A DNA stretch of 64,000 bases from JAHJQZ01 sp963676075 (GCA_963676075.2 CAXXNZ010000011.1:310001-374000); one strand, 5' to 3'. Shown: positions 7,027 through 16,539, counted from the stretch's first letter. The notes: a model not told the origin generated them from the sequence alone. A program made the numbers and translations.

Positions 7027-9927
7027 TCACTCACCGGACGTCTGATCGGACTCAGGCACCAGCCTGACTGCGAGAGTTGAAAAAAGAGGAGAGTCATGTG
7101 GAACCAGAACCCGAGACAGTTGATCGGTTCTCGATGCGCTGGTGAGCACGACACTGCCAACCCGTGTCCAGCCGCCTGTCGACCACAATGAGTCTTGATG
7201 CGTCGCCTGCTTGTCCCAGCGAACATTGAGGTCCGAGACAGTGAGCAGTTGCGGACCGGCGATCAGTTCCTGTCGAAGCTGCAGTCCTTGCTTGATTACA
7301 CTTGCCCCGAGAATGAAGTCGACACGCCCTTCACGCAAATTGTCCGCAGACGGCGTAAGCGAGACATTCACCCTCTTGATCAAGGCTGTGCTCGGCACCT
7401 GATCCGACAGTAATCTGCTTGCGGATACGCGCCAATCGCTAGTCCCGTCTTCAACGCACCGCACCAGTATCGGAGTTGTCTGCCCGCTCGCGTTTCCATC
7501 CTGCCATGTCGCGCTTATCTGAAACGTCACGGCAACACAGGTGTCGGGGATAATTGCTGCGGAAAACTGAAACGCTGCGAAATCTGCCGCGCGCATGTCG
7601 AGCGGATAGGACCAACTCGTAGGCGCGCCCCGAACCGGAGAACCGGAATAGCGGATAAAGCCGTTACCTATGTCCGTTAGCGTCTCCGGTGTCGGCGCAT
7701 GCAGAGCATCTGGTTCAAGATCTATTTTCGTGGACTCGCGAATAGCCAGCCCCCACTTCCGCCGGAGCACTTGATCGAACGGCAGCGCTGCAAACAACAC
7801 TACGTCGGAAACCGATAAGGGCCTTGCCTGATCGCTCAGGCTCCGGATGATCAAACCGCGTATGCCGGATGACAGCCCCCCGAGATCCTTCATGACGCCG
7901 GGCACCACGCGCATGCCGAAGACAGATCCATCCTCGAGCTGCAGTTCGACATCGAGAATGTCATCGGATCGCGACGACGGCGCCCCGACGACGAGATAGG
8001 CGTGCCCATCGATCCGGACGGGGTCTGCCCAAGCAAGGCTAATCGGCTGGTTCAGCCGTTCACCGATCTCCAGACTCTTTGTGGAAAGAGTGCCCCCGAG
8101 CGGCACGCAGATCGTCGTCGGGCCGTTTCTGGCGCAATAGCGATCGCCACCCTCGGCGTGGTCTGTCACGACAGTTTCGCCATCAGTCACGGACTCGATG
8201 CTCCAGATTATATTGTCGTCATGACGTTCGCCGTCCGCGGCCCTAGCGTCTCGCAGTCCGTTCAGCCGGAATTGGTAAGCATCATCGGTTGTCACCAGCC
8301 CATCTGCGAGCCCAACGCCCAGTTCGATCACATGCCCCGGCGCCACTTCGAGGGAATTGTCACTGTTGAGCGCATGACCGTCGCCGTCGAGCAATCTCAG
8401 CCGATCGTCCATCTGCACATCGACACGGACTCGTCTCTGCACATTGCTAACCCCCAACTGGGGGAATGCAAAAAGGACTCGGTCGCTTGCATCACTAAAG
8501 CGCATGGACATCTTGAACGTATCCTGCGTCGGACTCGGCAGATATCGGGCACCGCCGACGGGCTGAACCTGCACTCCGAACAGATCGAGCTGGCCAGACA
8601 TCATCCCATTCGCGAGAGCGTCCATCGACACATAGACCGAGGGGGTCAGGCAGGCATCCTTCATGCCCTTGATCGGCAGTATGTTGGTAAACGTCCGCGC
8701 AGCAGCCAGACAGGCGCGCTGGAGCGGAGGGATGTGCGGTGCAGAAAAACCGTGCTGAGGCCAGATGCCTTCGATCTCGATCGATTGGGCGGCTGCGCTG
8801 CCCTTAGACCGAACCAGGCCCATGTGCAACCGACTGATGACGCTTCCCCAATTATTAGGGTTGCTGAACGGCGCAAGATCAAGCGTCATCAGTTCATATC
8901 CTCCACCCAGGTCCCGGATCGTGGAAGGCAGTTGCACCGCGAAATCAGTGTCACTCGCCGCGTTTCCGACGATAGAGCGAATGGGCTTGCACTGCAGAGC
9001 CGTTCCGGCATCCGTCTCAAAGCTTATCGACACCTCGGTCAGGATGAGCGGATGGTTGTCCTGAGCGTTGAGCCGGGAGCGGATGCTCTGTAGCCCAAGC
9101 TTGACCACGTTGCTATCGGCTCCTGTCGCCGCAATAAGTTCGTGTTCCAACCCGGTCAGCAAGGCGGAATGGTTGCCGTCCGAAAACCTTAGGCTAACCT
9201 CAGCCGGTTTATCGACACAGTCCGCAAGTGCAAAGCCGATCGAACTTATGCCCGACAATACGAGATCCGGCCGGAACTGGATGTAGCTTAAACCGTGCAG
9301 CGGCTCGTTGACATAGACTGCGCCTGAGTCCGGCAGATTAAGGTTGCGCCGTATCGGATACAGGAAAGATCGCGTGCGCCAGGGTAGATTGGCAAGGTCG
9401 TCGATGACCCGCCAGTTCTCCTCCGATCTCACTTCCGCAGTAGCAGCAACATATCCGCCTCCAGAAGCATAGCTCGTGCCGGCCTCACCCGAGCTGAGCA
9501 GTCGTTCGAAGTCTATCCGGGCGACCGGCCGCCCCCTGTTCGCCCGGTTCCACTGGCGATATAGAATTTTGATATGCCCGAACTCGTCCGAACAACAGTC
9601 GGCAAGTCCGTAATCGGCAGTATCGAGCTCAATCCATGTCTGGTTTTTGTTTGGTGGTAGAAAAAGGAGCGGCGGCGACTGCACACGCGGGTCAGCCTGG
9701 ATGACGGCGATATCTGCCGGCGAGGCAGGTTTGGGCCTCACCAGGACTTCAAGTCCATAGCTGTCCGCAGGCACGTTCAAAGTGGATTGTCGCAAATGAT
9801 CGACCGGCTGAGTATGAATGACGTACGGAGGCGAAATCTCCGAACAATAGGCAATCCCGGCAACGCCTAGAAACATCATCGCGCCCAAACCGAACCGCAA
9901 CAGCCGTCTTATTCCAGCAAAACCCAT
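7027..9927 (-). CDS. Large exported protein of unknown function, repeated beta-sandwich look
   Basis: A 966-residue protein. The start at ATG 9927 is chosen because AAGGGA lies 9 nt upstream and a signal peptide follows at once (MGFAGIRRLLRF then GLGAMMFLGVAGIAYC). An ATG at 10002 is also open but would add a non-hydrophobic leader. After the signal there is no membrane helix. The sequence is rich in short alternating beta strands. Related-looking stretches recur: IRDLGGGYELMTLDLAPF followed by NNWGSVISRLHMGLVRSKG and IEIEGIWPQ, later MKDLGGLSSGIRGLIIRSL. These resemble strand patterns of galactose-binding/jelly-roll modules (inference). No catalytic motif is recognised. It is the first gene of block A and may bind or anchor the glycan outside the inner membrane. 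I do not recognise a family. Confidence 0.75.
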   Translation of the reverse strand: MGFAGIRRLLRFGLGAMMFLGVAGIAYCSEISPPYVIHTQPVDHLRQSTLNVPADSYGLEVLVRPKPASPADIAVIQADPRVQSPPLLFLPPNKNQTWIELDTADYGLADCCSDEFGHIKILYRQWNRANRGRPVARIDFERLLSSGEAGTSYASGGGYVAATAEVRSEENWRVIDDLANLPWRTRSFLYPIRRNLNLPDSGAVYVNEPLHGLSYIQFRPDLVLSGISSIGFALADCVDKPAEVSLRFSDGNHSALLTGLEHELIAATGADSNVVKLGLQSIRSRLNAQDNHPLILTEVSISFETDAGTALQCKPIRSIVGNAASDTDFAVQLPSTIRDLGGGYELMTLDLAPFSNPNNWGSVISRLHMGLVRSKGSAAAQSIEIEGIWPQHGFSAPHIPPLQRACLAAARTFTNILPIKGMKDACLTPSVYVSMDALANGMMSGQLDLFGVQVQPVGGARYLPSPTQDTFKMSMRFSDASDRVLFAFPQLGVSNVQRRVRVDVQMDDRLRLLDGDGHALNSDNSLEVAPGHVIELGVGLADGLVTTDDAYQFRLNGLRDARAADGERHDDNIIWSIESVTDGETVVTDHAEGGDRYCARNGPTTICVPLGGTLSTKSLEIGERLNQPISLAWADPVRIDGHAYLVVGAPSSRSDDILDVELQLEDGSVFGMRVVPGVMKDLGGLSSGIRGLIIRSLSDQARPLSVSDVVLFAALPFDQVLRRKWGLAIRESTKIDLEPDALHAPTPETLTDIGNGFIRYSGSPVRGAPTSWSYPLDMRAADFAAFQFSAAIIPDTCVAVTFQISATWQDGNASGQTTPILVRCVEDGTSDWRVSASRLLSDQVPSTALIKRVNVSLTPSADNLREGRVDFILGASVIKQGLQLRQELIAGPQLLTVSDLNVRWDKQATHQDSLWSTGGWTRVGSVVLTSASRTDQLSRVLVPHDSPLFSTLAVRLVPESDQTSGE

Positions 9928-10491
9928 AGGGCATCCCTTGTTTTGGCGCCCTTTTGAGCACAATCCGGAGGAAAAGTCCTGCGGCGGGTGCATCGTTTTC
10001 ACAAATTATCCAAAGCGATTTCGACTACTCATGGCAGCATCGCAATTTCAACCTAAGTCCTCGATCGGAGCGGAGGCGGTATCAATTTGGCCCGCCATGT
10101 GTGCAGCGCCCTGCTTCATCAAGTGTGAAATGGCTAATGTTAGTCTTTGCATGCAACGCCCGTTCCCAACACAGGTGCGAGAACAAAAGTCGAGAGCCCA
10201 ATGCAGCGCAGCCTCCTCATCGCCGGCTCCGAACAACTTCGCGCAGCGCCATAAACACGACTGCAAGAAGCAAATGAAACATATTCCTGGATTGCCGTGG
10301 AACGGGGTGCGCCGAGAGGCCGCAACCCGGCACCGAAAAAAGCGAAATATAAGTACTTAGCTCGCAGCCCTGACCGCAATCCACGGCTCGGCGTCAATCC
10401 CCAATCCCCTTGCTCTTGCAAGGATAATGCTCCAATAAGCACCAGCTTCGATCTCCCGACAGTTTCTATCAAATGCGCATCGGATTCCCCA
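9928..10491. other. Intergenic region between divergent blocks A and B
   Basis: About 560 bp separates the start of the large exported protein (minus) from the alcohol dehydrogenase (plus), so promoters for both blocks should lie here. I found no convincing -35/-10 pair; a GATAAT at about 10423 lacks a matching -35 box. Short open frames here are not supported by homology or ribosome sites. Confidence 0.4.
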
Positions 10492-11706
10492 ATGACCGAA
10501 CCAGTTGAGACTATGTTCAATACCCTGGAACGTTCCCGTTTCTTCTTGCCTTCCAAGATCGTGTGGGGAACCGAATGCTACCGGATGGCCGGCGAACTGC
10601 TCGAGGAAGCGCGCTCGGTGATTCTATTCGTGGACCATGTCTTTCTCGACCATGACGCCGTAACGGCACTGAAGGCGGAACTGGGCGACAAACTCATCGG
10701 CGTGCATGACTGCCGGTACATGCCCAAGGCGCAGGAACTCGTGGAGATTGCAAACAGCTACAGCTCGATCCCCGACGCCGTCGTTTCCATCGGCGGCGGC
10801 AGCACGGTGGACGCGGCCAAGGCTGTCATCGCACAATGGATCTACGGCACATTCGACGGCGTCGGAATGAGCGACAAGCACGGGATGCCAACCAAACCCG
10901 GTGTTGCGAAACCCCTTCTGGTGGCCATGCCGACGACTGCAGGCACGGGCGCGGATCTCAGCCGCTATTACGTGACCTACGATGCCCATCATTCCGGCAA
11001 GGTGCATGGCAAAAGCTGGCAATTGCTGGCCGATTGGGTGTTGATCGACTCGGTTTTCCTGCACGGTTCGCCCGACCAGTTGATCGTCAACTCTGCCTTC
11101 GACGCATTCATCCACTTCTTCGAATCCTACATCTGCCGTCAGGAAAGCTCTTGGTTTGGGCAGATGCTGTCGCTGGATGGCATCACGCGAATCCTCGCCT
11201 CGCTCCACCGCCATCTCGGCGGAGACCGTTCAGACCTCAATTTCCTTGAGCTCAACTATGCGGCCTCGCTCGGCGGCGTCGCGATCTCCAACGTCCGCAC
11301 CGGCAATATCCACGAAGCCGCCGGCGCCCTTCTTGAGCTCACGCCGCTCACCCACTCCGAAACGCTCATGGTCTTCCTCGAGCCGGCTTACCGGCAATAT
11401 CAGGATGCGGTCGCAGCGCGGGTCGACCTGCTTTTGGCGCACATGCGCGTGCATGCGCCTGAGCTGGAGTTTAGCTCCTTTGCGGACGTCATTGGCTGGT
11501 GGCGGGAGACATTTGCAGGGCTCGGCATGCTCAAACGCATGGAAGACGCCGTGACGGGCATCGCGGACCGCGCAGCTGCGCGCGACCACATAATAGATCG
11601 CGTGGTCAAGGACCGTGTCTGGTGCACCAAGGAGAGCCCCGTTCCGCTTGGCGACGAAGACGTGATCGCCTTCATTGACGAGTCGCTTCGCCCCTACTGG
11701 GGCTAG
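10492..11706 (+). CDS. Iron-containing (group III) alcohol dehydrogenase family protein
   Basis: A 404-residue protein of the Fe-ADH/dehydroquinate-synthase-like fold. The NAD(P) site GGGSTVDAAKA is at residues 101-111 and PTTAGTGADLS follows. The four metal ligands of the family can be placed: D204 and H208 in SAFDAFIHFFE, H274 in NIHEAAGALLE, and H288 in PLTHSETL. Enzymes of this group reduce small aldehydes or ketones with NAD(P)H. In a polysaccharide operon it may make a polyol- or hydroxyalkyl-type substituent, but that is inference. The start is uncertain: ATG 10492 or ATG 10513, neither with a strong ribosome site; the frame is open far upstream but that part looks non-coding. It begins the plus-strand block B, 35 bp before the next gene. 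Confidence 0.82.
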   Translation: MTEPVETMFNTLERSRFFLPSKIVWGTECYRMAGELLEEARSVILFVDHVFLDHDAVTALKAELGDKLIGVHDCRYMPKAQELVEIANSYSSIPDAVVSIGGGSTVDAAKAVIAQWIYGTFDGVGMSDKHGMPTKPGVAKPLLVAMPTTAGTGADLSRYYVTYDAHHSGKVHGKSWQLLADWVLIDSVFLHGSPDQLIVNSAFDAFIHFFESYICRQESSWFGQMLSLDGITRILASLHRHLGGDRSDLNFLELNYAASLGGVAISNVRTGNIHEAAGALLELTPLTHSETLMVFLEPAYRQYQDAVAARVDLLLAHMRVHAPELEFSSFADVIGWWRETFAGLGMLKRMEDAVTGIADRAAARDHIIDRVVKDRVWCTKESPVPLGDEDVIAFIDESLRPYWG

Positions 11707-11741
11707 CTTCGATCCGCCGTCGGCAACAGGACCACGAGAAG

Positions 11742-12836
11742 ATGTCCAGCACTCCTGCCCAACACGTGCTTGTTAGCATCTCAGACCATGGTCTTGGTCA
11801 TCTGGCTCAGACGGCACCTGTCGTCGATGCCCTCGGGCACCGCTTTCCGCAGACGCGGACTACCATTCGCAGCGGCATTGACGAGCATGTCCTGCGTCGC
11901 AGGATCAAGACGCCCTTCGACTACCAGCCCAGTGAAGACGATTTCGGTTTGGTGATGCTTGACCCGTTCCGGGTCGACGTTCATGCCACCAGTCGTCGCT
12001 ATGCCGAGCTCCACGACAAACTGGACCGGACCACCGAACGCATTGCCGGGGAGATGCTCGCCGGCAAGGTTGATCTCGTCCTGTCCAATGTGGGTTATCT
12101 GCCGCTCGCCGCCGCCGCCCGGGCGGGAATTCGTAATATCGCCTTTTCTTCGATCAACTGGCGGGACGTGGTCGACCATTATTGCGACGGTCTTCCGGAC
12201 ATCTCGTCCATTACGGCGCAAATCGAAGCGATCTACCTGGCCTCGGACATGTTCCTGCGCCTTGTGCCGGGTCTCGACATGCCGGGTCTGTCGACCATTC
12301 CGATCGACAAGATGATTGCCACCAAGGGGCGGAATCGCAGGCCGGAAATCGACCAGAAACTCGACATTCACCCGCACACCAAGCTGGTCGTGTTCTCGTT
12401 TTCGGAATCGGATGGCAGCAGCCCTCCGGCCCTTTCGGGCGCCGCGCCCGAACAGATGATCGCTGTTGGCCCATCGCATTGGCGCGTCGGCCCCGTTTGG
12501 CGCGCCTTCGCCGAGATCGACATGCCCTTTGTCGATCTTGCCGCGTCCAGCGACGCGGTCGTTGCCAAACCCGGCTATGGCATCATGTCGGAGACGGCGC
12601 TGAACGGAAAGCCGACCCTCCTGGTGCCGCGCGACGACTGGCCGGAGAGCAAGGCCAATCTGCTCTGGCAGGATGTCATGGGCGTTTTTCGCGAAGCACA
12701 CAAACCGCTTGAGGCCATCACGGCAGAAGACATCTTCGGGGTGATCTCGGAGGTTCACTCAAGTACCGCCATTCGGATCCCCGACATCGGCGGCGAGCAG
12801 TTGTTGCTCGACCTGGTCTTCGATACACAGTCATAA
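11742..12836 (+). CDS. GT-B glycosyltransferase, MurG/GT28-like
   Basis: A 364-residue GT-B fold protein. The N-terminus HVLVSISDHGLGHLAQTAPV has the glycine/His loop of GT1/GT28 enzymes. The C-terminal donor site reads VVAKPGYGIMSETALNGKPTLLV (residues about 277-299), like MurG and like the glycosyltransferase-like N-terminal half of plant L-arabinokinase. Near its centre is LVVFSFSESDGSS, the start of the second Rossmann domain. It would act at the cytoplasmic face, moving a sugar from a nucleotide donor to a lipid-linked glycan. ATG 11742 follows a CGAGAAG ribosome site. It sits 35 bp after the alcohol dehydrogenase and 93 bp before the flippase. Donor and acceptor are unknown. Confidence 0.72.
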   Translation: MSSTPAQHVLVSISDHGLGHLAQTAPVVDALGHRFPQTRTTIRSGIDEHVLRRRIKTPFDYQPSEDDFGLVMLDPFRVDVHATSRRYAELHDKLDRTTERIAGEMLAGKVDLVLSNVGYLPLAAAARAGIRNIAFSSINWRDVVDHYCDGLPDISSITAQIEAIYLASDMFLRLVPGLDMPGLSTIPIDKMIATKGRNRRPEIDQKLDIHPHTKLVVFSFSESDGSSPPALSGAAPEQMIAVGPSHWRVGPVWRAFAEIDMPFVDLAASSDAVVAKPGYGIMSETALNGKPTLLVPRDDWPESKANLLWQDVMGVFREAHKPLEAITAEDIFGVISEVHSSTAIRIPDIGGEQLLLDLVFDTQS

Positions 12837-12929
12837 TGGCTTGTCATGCGCCGCATTCCGGCACACCGGCATCGCCGGATGGAGATCGATGCTTAGCTGA
12901 AATAACGGAAATGCGCGAAAGTCGGCAGC

Positions 12930-14123
12930 ATGTTCAATAGCGTGAAAATGCAGCTACTTTCCTCGCTCGTCGGGCTGATCACCGGGCTGGGCATGCAACT
13001 GCTGCTGGTCCGCCTGCTCCCACCGGAACAGTTCGGGCTTTATGCCTTCGCCATCTCCGTCCAGCAGATCTTCATGATCGTTCAGGACGGCGGCTTCCGC
13101 GTCCTGCTTTATCGGGAAAACGCCCGCTCGACGGAGGATTTCCCCTATTCGGCCGAAGACGTCTTCGGCTTCGCCAACTCGCATCTTCTGGTTGTCACGA
13201 CCATCGCCGCACTGGTGGCGCTGCTGCTTCCCTTCAGTTGGGGACCTGTACTCGCCATCGCCTTTGTCGGCGGTTCCGCCAAGACGCTGGCAAGTTTCAT
13301 TTCCGGCGTTCTGATGGGCGCCGACCGCTTTGTCGACGAAGCCAAGTGGCAGATCGTCATACGTATCCTGACCAGCCTTGCGGCCGTCATCTCGGCCGCC
13401 GCGTTTCCGAATGCCGCCATCGTAATTCTTTGCATCTTTGTTGCGCAGGCGATCATGCTGCCGTCATGGAGTCACAAGGCCAGCGTCTCGCCGCCGCTAT
13501 TCAAGTGGGCAGCGAAGGCCCGTCTTCACGCCTTCACCTTATCGCTGCTGGCGCTGTTTACGGCGCTTTACTTTCGGACGGGCCTGGTCGTCATGTCGGC
13601 TCTCGATATCGACGCCATTGGCATCGGTGCCTATGGTTTCGTGCACCGGCTGATTGATGCCTCGGTGATGGTGATAGGACCGCTCGGCCAGATCGCCTTT
13701 TTCAAGTTGCGTCAGGATTCGAACTGGCTCGCCGGCCGGTATCGGCGTCCGCTGATCCTGCTCGCCTATCTGGTTCTGGCCGTCGCCGGCGCTCTTTTCG
13801 TCTCCGTGTTCAGCAGGGAGGTCATGACCCTGCTTGCCGGCGAAACCTACCGCGAACAGGCCCCGGTCCTTGCCTGGGCTGTGTGGACGGCGCCGTTCAT
13901 TGGACCCAACTACATTCTCATGCAATCATTGCTCGCCAGGGGCGAAGACAAGGGCGTTGTCATCTGCGCAGCGACAACGGCAGTCATCGCACTCATCGCC
14001 AATGTCCTTCTGATCAGCGGAAACGGCGCGGCAGGCGCTGCGCAGGCTCTGGTTCTGTCGGAACTGTCAATGTGCATGCTGCTGATTGGCGTTCATGCCA
14101 TCCGCGCCAAACGGCAATCGTAA
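12930..14123 (+). CDS. Polysaccharide flippase, Wzx-like (second of three)
   Basis: A 397-residue integral membrane protein with about 11-12 hydrophobic helices. The opening MFNSVKMQLLSSLVGLITGL then GMQLLLVRLLPPEQFGLYAF is the typical helix-1/loop signature of the polysaccharide transporter branch of the MOP superfamily. It probably flips a lipid-linked glycan made by block B. It shares little with the flippases at 1114 and 34449 beyond the family signature. It is followed 26 bp later by the epimerase gene. The ribosome site before ATG 12930 is weak, so translational coupling or a slightly different start is possible. Confidence 0.86.
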   Translation: MFNSVKMQLLSSLVGLITGLGMQLLLVRLLPPEQFGLYAFAISVQQIFMIVQDGGFRVLLYRENARSTEDFPYSAEDVFGFANSHLLVVTTIAALVALLLPFSWGPVLAIAFVGGSAKTLASFISGVLMGADRFVDEAKWQIVIRILTSLAAVISAAAFPNAAIVILCIFVAQAIMLPSWSHKASVSPPLFKWAAKARLHAFTLSLLALFTALYFRTGLVVMSALDIDAIGIGAYGFVHRLIDASVMVIGPLGQIAFFKLRQDSNWLAGRYRRPLILLAYLVLAVAGALFVSVFSREVMTLLAGETYREQAPVLAWAVWTAPFIGPNYILMQSLLARGEDKGVVICAATTAVIALIANVLLISGNGAAGAAQALVLSELSMCMLLIGVHAIRAKRQS

Positions 14124-14149
14124 GACGCAACGGATTCAAGGCAATCTGC

Positions 14150-15196
14150 ATGTACTTCCCGCAAGACGATCTCGACCGCACCATCTCGCATCTTGGCGAG
14201 ACCACGAAACGTTTCGACGGCGCCAACATCTTCATCACCGGCGGCACCGGTTTCATCGGCAAATGGATTGTCGCAAGCCTTCTCAACATGCGGGACAAAC
14301 TCGGCACCAAGCTGTCGATGACCGTTCTGACGCGATCAAGCCGTCGGTTTGCCGAGACCAGTCCAGAGCTCGCCCTGGCGGAAGGCGTCACCGTGCTCGA
14401 TGGCGACGTGCGCGACTTTGCAATGCCACGCCAGGATTTCACCCACATCATCCATGCCGCCACCGACACCAGCCAGGAAGCAGACCGCAACCCGCGCCTG
14501 CTCATCGACTCGATTGTCGGCGGCACCAATGCCGTCCTCGATTTCGCCCGCGAACGCAAAATAGACGACCTGCTCTATGTCAGCTCCGGCGCCGTCTACG
14601 GTCCGCAAGGGCAGCATGATGTCTTTCGGGAAAGCTTCGGTGGCGCACCCGATCCACTCGACCGTCGCTCCTCCTATGGCAATGCCAAGCGCCTGGCTGA
14701 ACAGCTCTGCATCGCCCAGATGTCACAGACCTCACTCAAGCCACGCATTGCCCGTTGTTTCTCGTTTTTCGGGCCCGGCCTGCCACTGGACGCGCACTTT
14801 GCCATCGGCAACTTTCTCCGCGACGCGCTCGACGACCGCCCGATTGAAATCCAGAGCGACGGCACTCTGGAGCGCGGCTATCTGTATGCAGGCGATCTGG
14901 CGGTCTGGCTGCTGCGCATCCTCGCCGAAGGCTCCCCCGGGCAGGCGTACAATGTCGGATCGGACGAGTTCGTTTCCCTCAGGGAGCTAGCCGACCGGAT
15001 CAACCGCGCTACGGGTGCCAAGCATGATGTTATCGTTCACGGCGACCCCAACAGCGGCTCCATACGTTCCAGATACATTCCAAATGTCGATCTGGCAAAA
15101 CGGGAACTGGCGCTGGATATCTGGACCTCGATCGAGGCGGGAGTGATGAACTGGAAGAAGTGGATTGGGGACACGACCGACAAGCAAGGCGGCTGA
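14150..15196 (+). CDS. NAD(P)-dependent epimerase/dehydratase/reductase (extended SDR)
   Basis: A 348-residue extended SDR. The Rossmann motif is IFITGGTGFIGKWIVASLL at about residues 27-45. The active-site serine is in LLYVSSGAVYGPQG and the Tyr/Lys pair in SSYGNAKRLAEQL. The late RGYLYAGDLAVWLL and YNVGSDEFVSLREL blocks are usual in sugar-nucleotide SDRs. ATG 14150 follows AAGG by 7 nt; the frame is open upstream but overlaps the flippase. Because CDP-4-keto-3,6-dideoxyglucose enzymes are encoded nearby (17809-20997), it is a candidate for the final 4-keto reductase, the role of CDP-abequose or CDP-paratose synthase. This is inference from context only. It does not look like GDP-mannose 4,6-dehydratase. 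Confidence 0.82.
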   Translation: MYFPQDDLDRTISHLGETTKRFDGANIFITGGTGFIGKWIVASLLNMRDKLGTKLSMTVLTRSSRRFAETSPELALAEGVTVLDGDVRDFAMPRQDFTHIIHAATDTSQEADRNPRLLIDSIVGGTNAVLDFARERKIDDLLYVSSGAVYGPQGQHDVFRESFGGAPDPLDRRSSYGNAKRLAEQLCIAQMSQTSLKPRIARCFSFFGPGLPLDAHFAIGNFLRDALDDRPIEIQSDGTLERGYLYAGDLAVWLLRILAEGSPGQAYNVGSDEFVSLRELADRINRATGAKHDVIVHGDPNSGSIRSRYIPNVDLAKRELALDIWTSIEAGVMNWKKWIGDTTDKQGG

Positions 15197-15381
15197 CCAC
15201 CTGCCAGCAATTTCCGGCTTTCGCTGCTGGTTTCGGTGGAGACTTTCCGCCGCATGGCACTCCTGCCAGCCACCACGGTGTGAAGACAATTCCGAGCTGG
15301 TCCTGTAGAATCGGCTGCATCGTCCCGAAGTCTGCAACACGCGGATTTGGGACAGGAGATCATTTCCAGGCACGGTACGAC

Positions 15382-16539
15382 GTGAACTGCACAAAAATAG
15401 CAATCATCAGCGGTTCCGCCTTTGCGCTCGTTCAGTTCCGTCCGACGCTCATGCACCGTCTCGTGGAGAGCGGGGTCGAAGTTTTCGCCCTGGCCCCGGA
15501 CCACACACCACAAAGCAAGGCAGCCGTCTCCGATCTCGGAGCGGTGCCGGTGGATTTCAGCATGTCGCGCACCGGCATGAATGCGGTCCACGACATTTAT
15601 GCCATGTTCAGCATTCTGCGGGCGCTCAGGCGGGTAAAGGCCGACGTGGTTCTGTCGACCACCATCAAACCATCGATCTATGGCAGTCTGGCCGCCTGGC
15701 TGGCTGGCGTTCCGCGTCGCTTCGTCCTGCTCGAAGGGCTGGGTTATGCCTTTACCGACATTGGTCGTCCAAGCCTGAAGAAAGGCGTTTTGCGCAACCT
15801 GGCCGTCGTGCTGATGCGGGGCGCCTATCTGGCGGCGAACCGGATTTTTGTGCTTAACCGCGACGATGAAAATGAGGTTTCCAGCTCACTGGCGCCAGCA
15901 TCCAAAGTCGAAAGTCTCGGTCCGATTGGCCTAAACCTCGAGGATTGGCCCGCGAGCCCAGCGTTGCGTGAACCACTGATTTTCACCTTCGTCGGCCGGC
16001 TGCTCGAGGAAAAGGGTATTCACGACTTCATCGCCGCCGCAAGAACGGTCAAGACGGCGCATCCTGACGTGCAGTTCCGCGTCATCGGCGCGCCCGACGC
16101 CAATCCGAGCGGCATTCGCGAAGAAACAGTCAGGGCTTGGACCAAGGAAGGGCTCATCACCTGGGTCGCAAGCGGCGAGATGCGTAAAGAACTGGCGCAT
16201 ACCAGCGTTTTCGTCCTGCCATCCTATCGCGAGGGCTATTCACGGAGCATGCAGGAAGCCATGGCGATGGCCAGGCCGGTCATCACGACAGATGTCCCAG
16301 GCTGCCGGGAGGCCGTCGCCGAGGGCATAAGCGGCTTCATCCTTCCGGTTCGCGACCCTGCAGCCCTCGCTCAAGCGATGATACGTTTCGTTTCAGACAG
16401 TTCTCTGGTCGAAACGATGGGGCTGGAAGGCCGCCGAATTGCCGAGGCAAACTTCGATGAGCAGGTATTCATCACCCGTCTGCTCACTTCCATTTTTCGA
16501 ACGCCGCCCGACTCCGCAAATCACAAAGCGAGTCGATAA
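15382..16539 (+). CDS. Glycosyltransferase family 4
   Basis: A 385-residue GT-B protein. The N-terminus NCTKIAIISGSAFALVQFR matches the usual start of GT4 enzymes of the PglA/CapM/WbpY type, which supports GTG 15382 as the start although the frame is open back to 15160 and would overlap the epimerase gene. The C-terminal half has FTFVGRLLEEKGIHDFI (donor domain) and the EX7E motif in EGYSRSMQE, followed by MARPVITTDVPGCREAV. This group usually extends lipid-linked oligosaccharides with hexose or N-acetylhexosamine. A gap of 185 bp before it may hold a promoter, but none was clear. It is the last gene of block B and converges on the glycosyltransferase at 16694. Confidence 0.85.
   Translation: MNCTKIAIISGSAFALVQFRPTLMHRLVESGVEVFALAPDHTPQSKAAVSDLGAVPVDFSMSRTGMNAVHDIYAMFSILRALRRVKADVVLSTTIKPSIYGSLAAWLAGVPRRFVLLEGLGYAFTDIGRPSLKKGVLRNLAVVLMRGAYLAANRIFVLNRDDENEVSSSLAPASKVESLGPIGLNLEDWPASPALREPLIFTFVGRLLEEKGIHDFIAAARTVKTAHPDVQFRVIGAPDANPSGIREETVRAWTKEGLITWVASGEMRKELAHTSVFVLPSYREGYSRSMQEAMAMARPVITTDVPGCREAVAEGISGFILPVRDPAALAQAMIRFVSDSSLVETMGLEGRRIAEANFDEQVFITRLLTSIFRTPPDSANHKASR

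Noticed and set aside
8002..9093. A 363-codon open frame on the plus strand
   Set aside because: It is antisense to the exported protein, which has a signal peptide and a good ribosome site; this frame has neither.
14150..15196. This SDR as the missing GDP-mannose 4,6-dehydratase
   Set aside because: It lacks the ITGQDGSYL-type start and other Gmd blocks; the other SDRs (37648, 38628, 39656, 40746) lack them as well.
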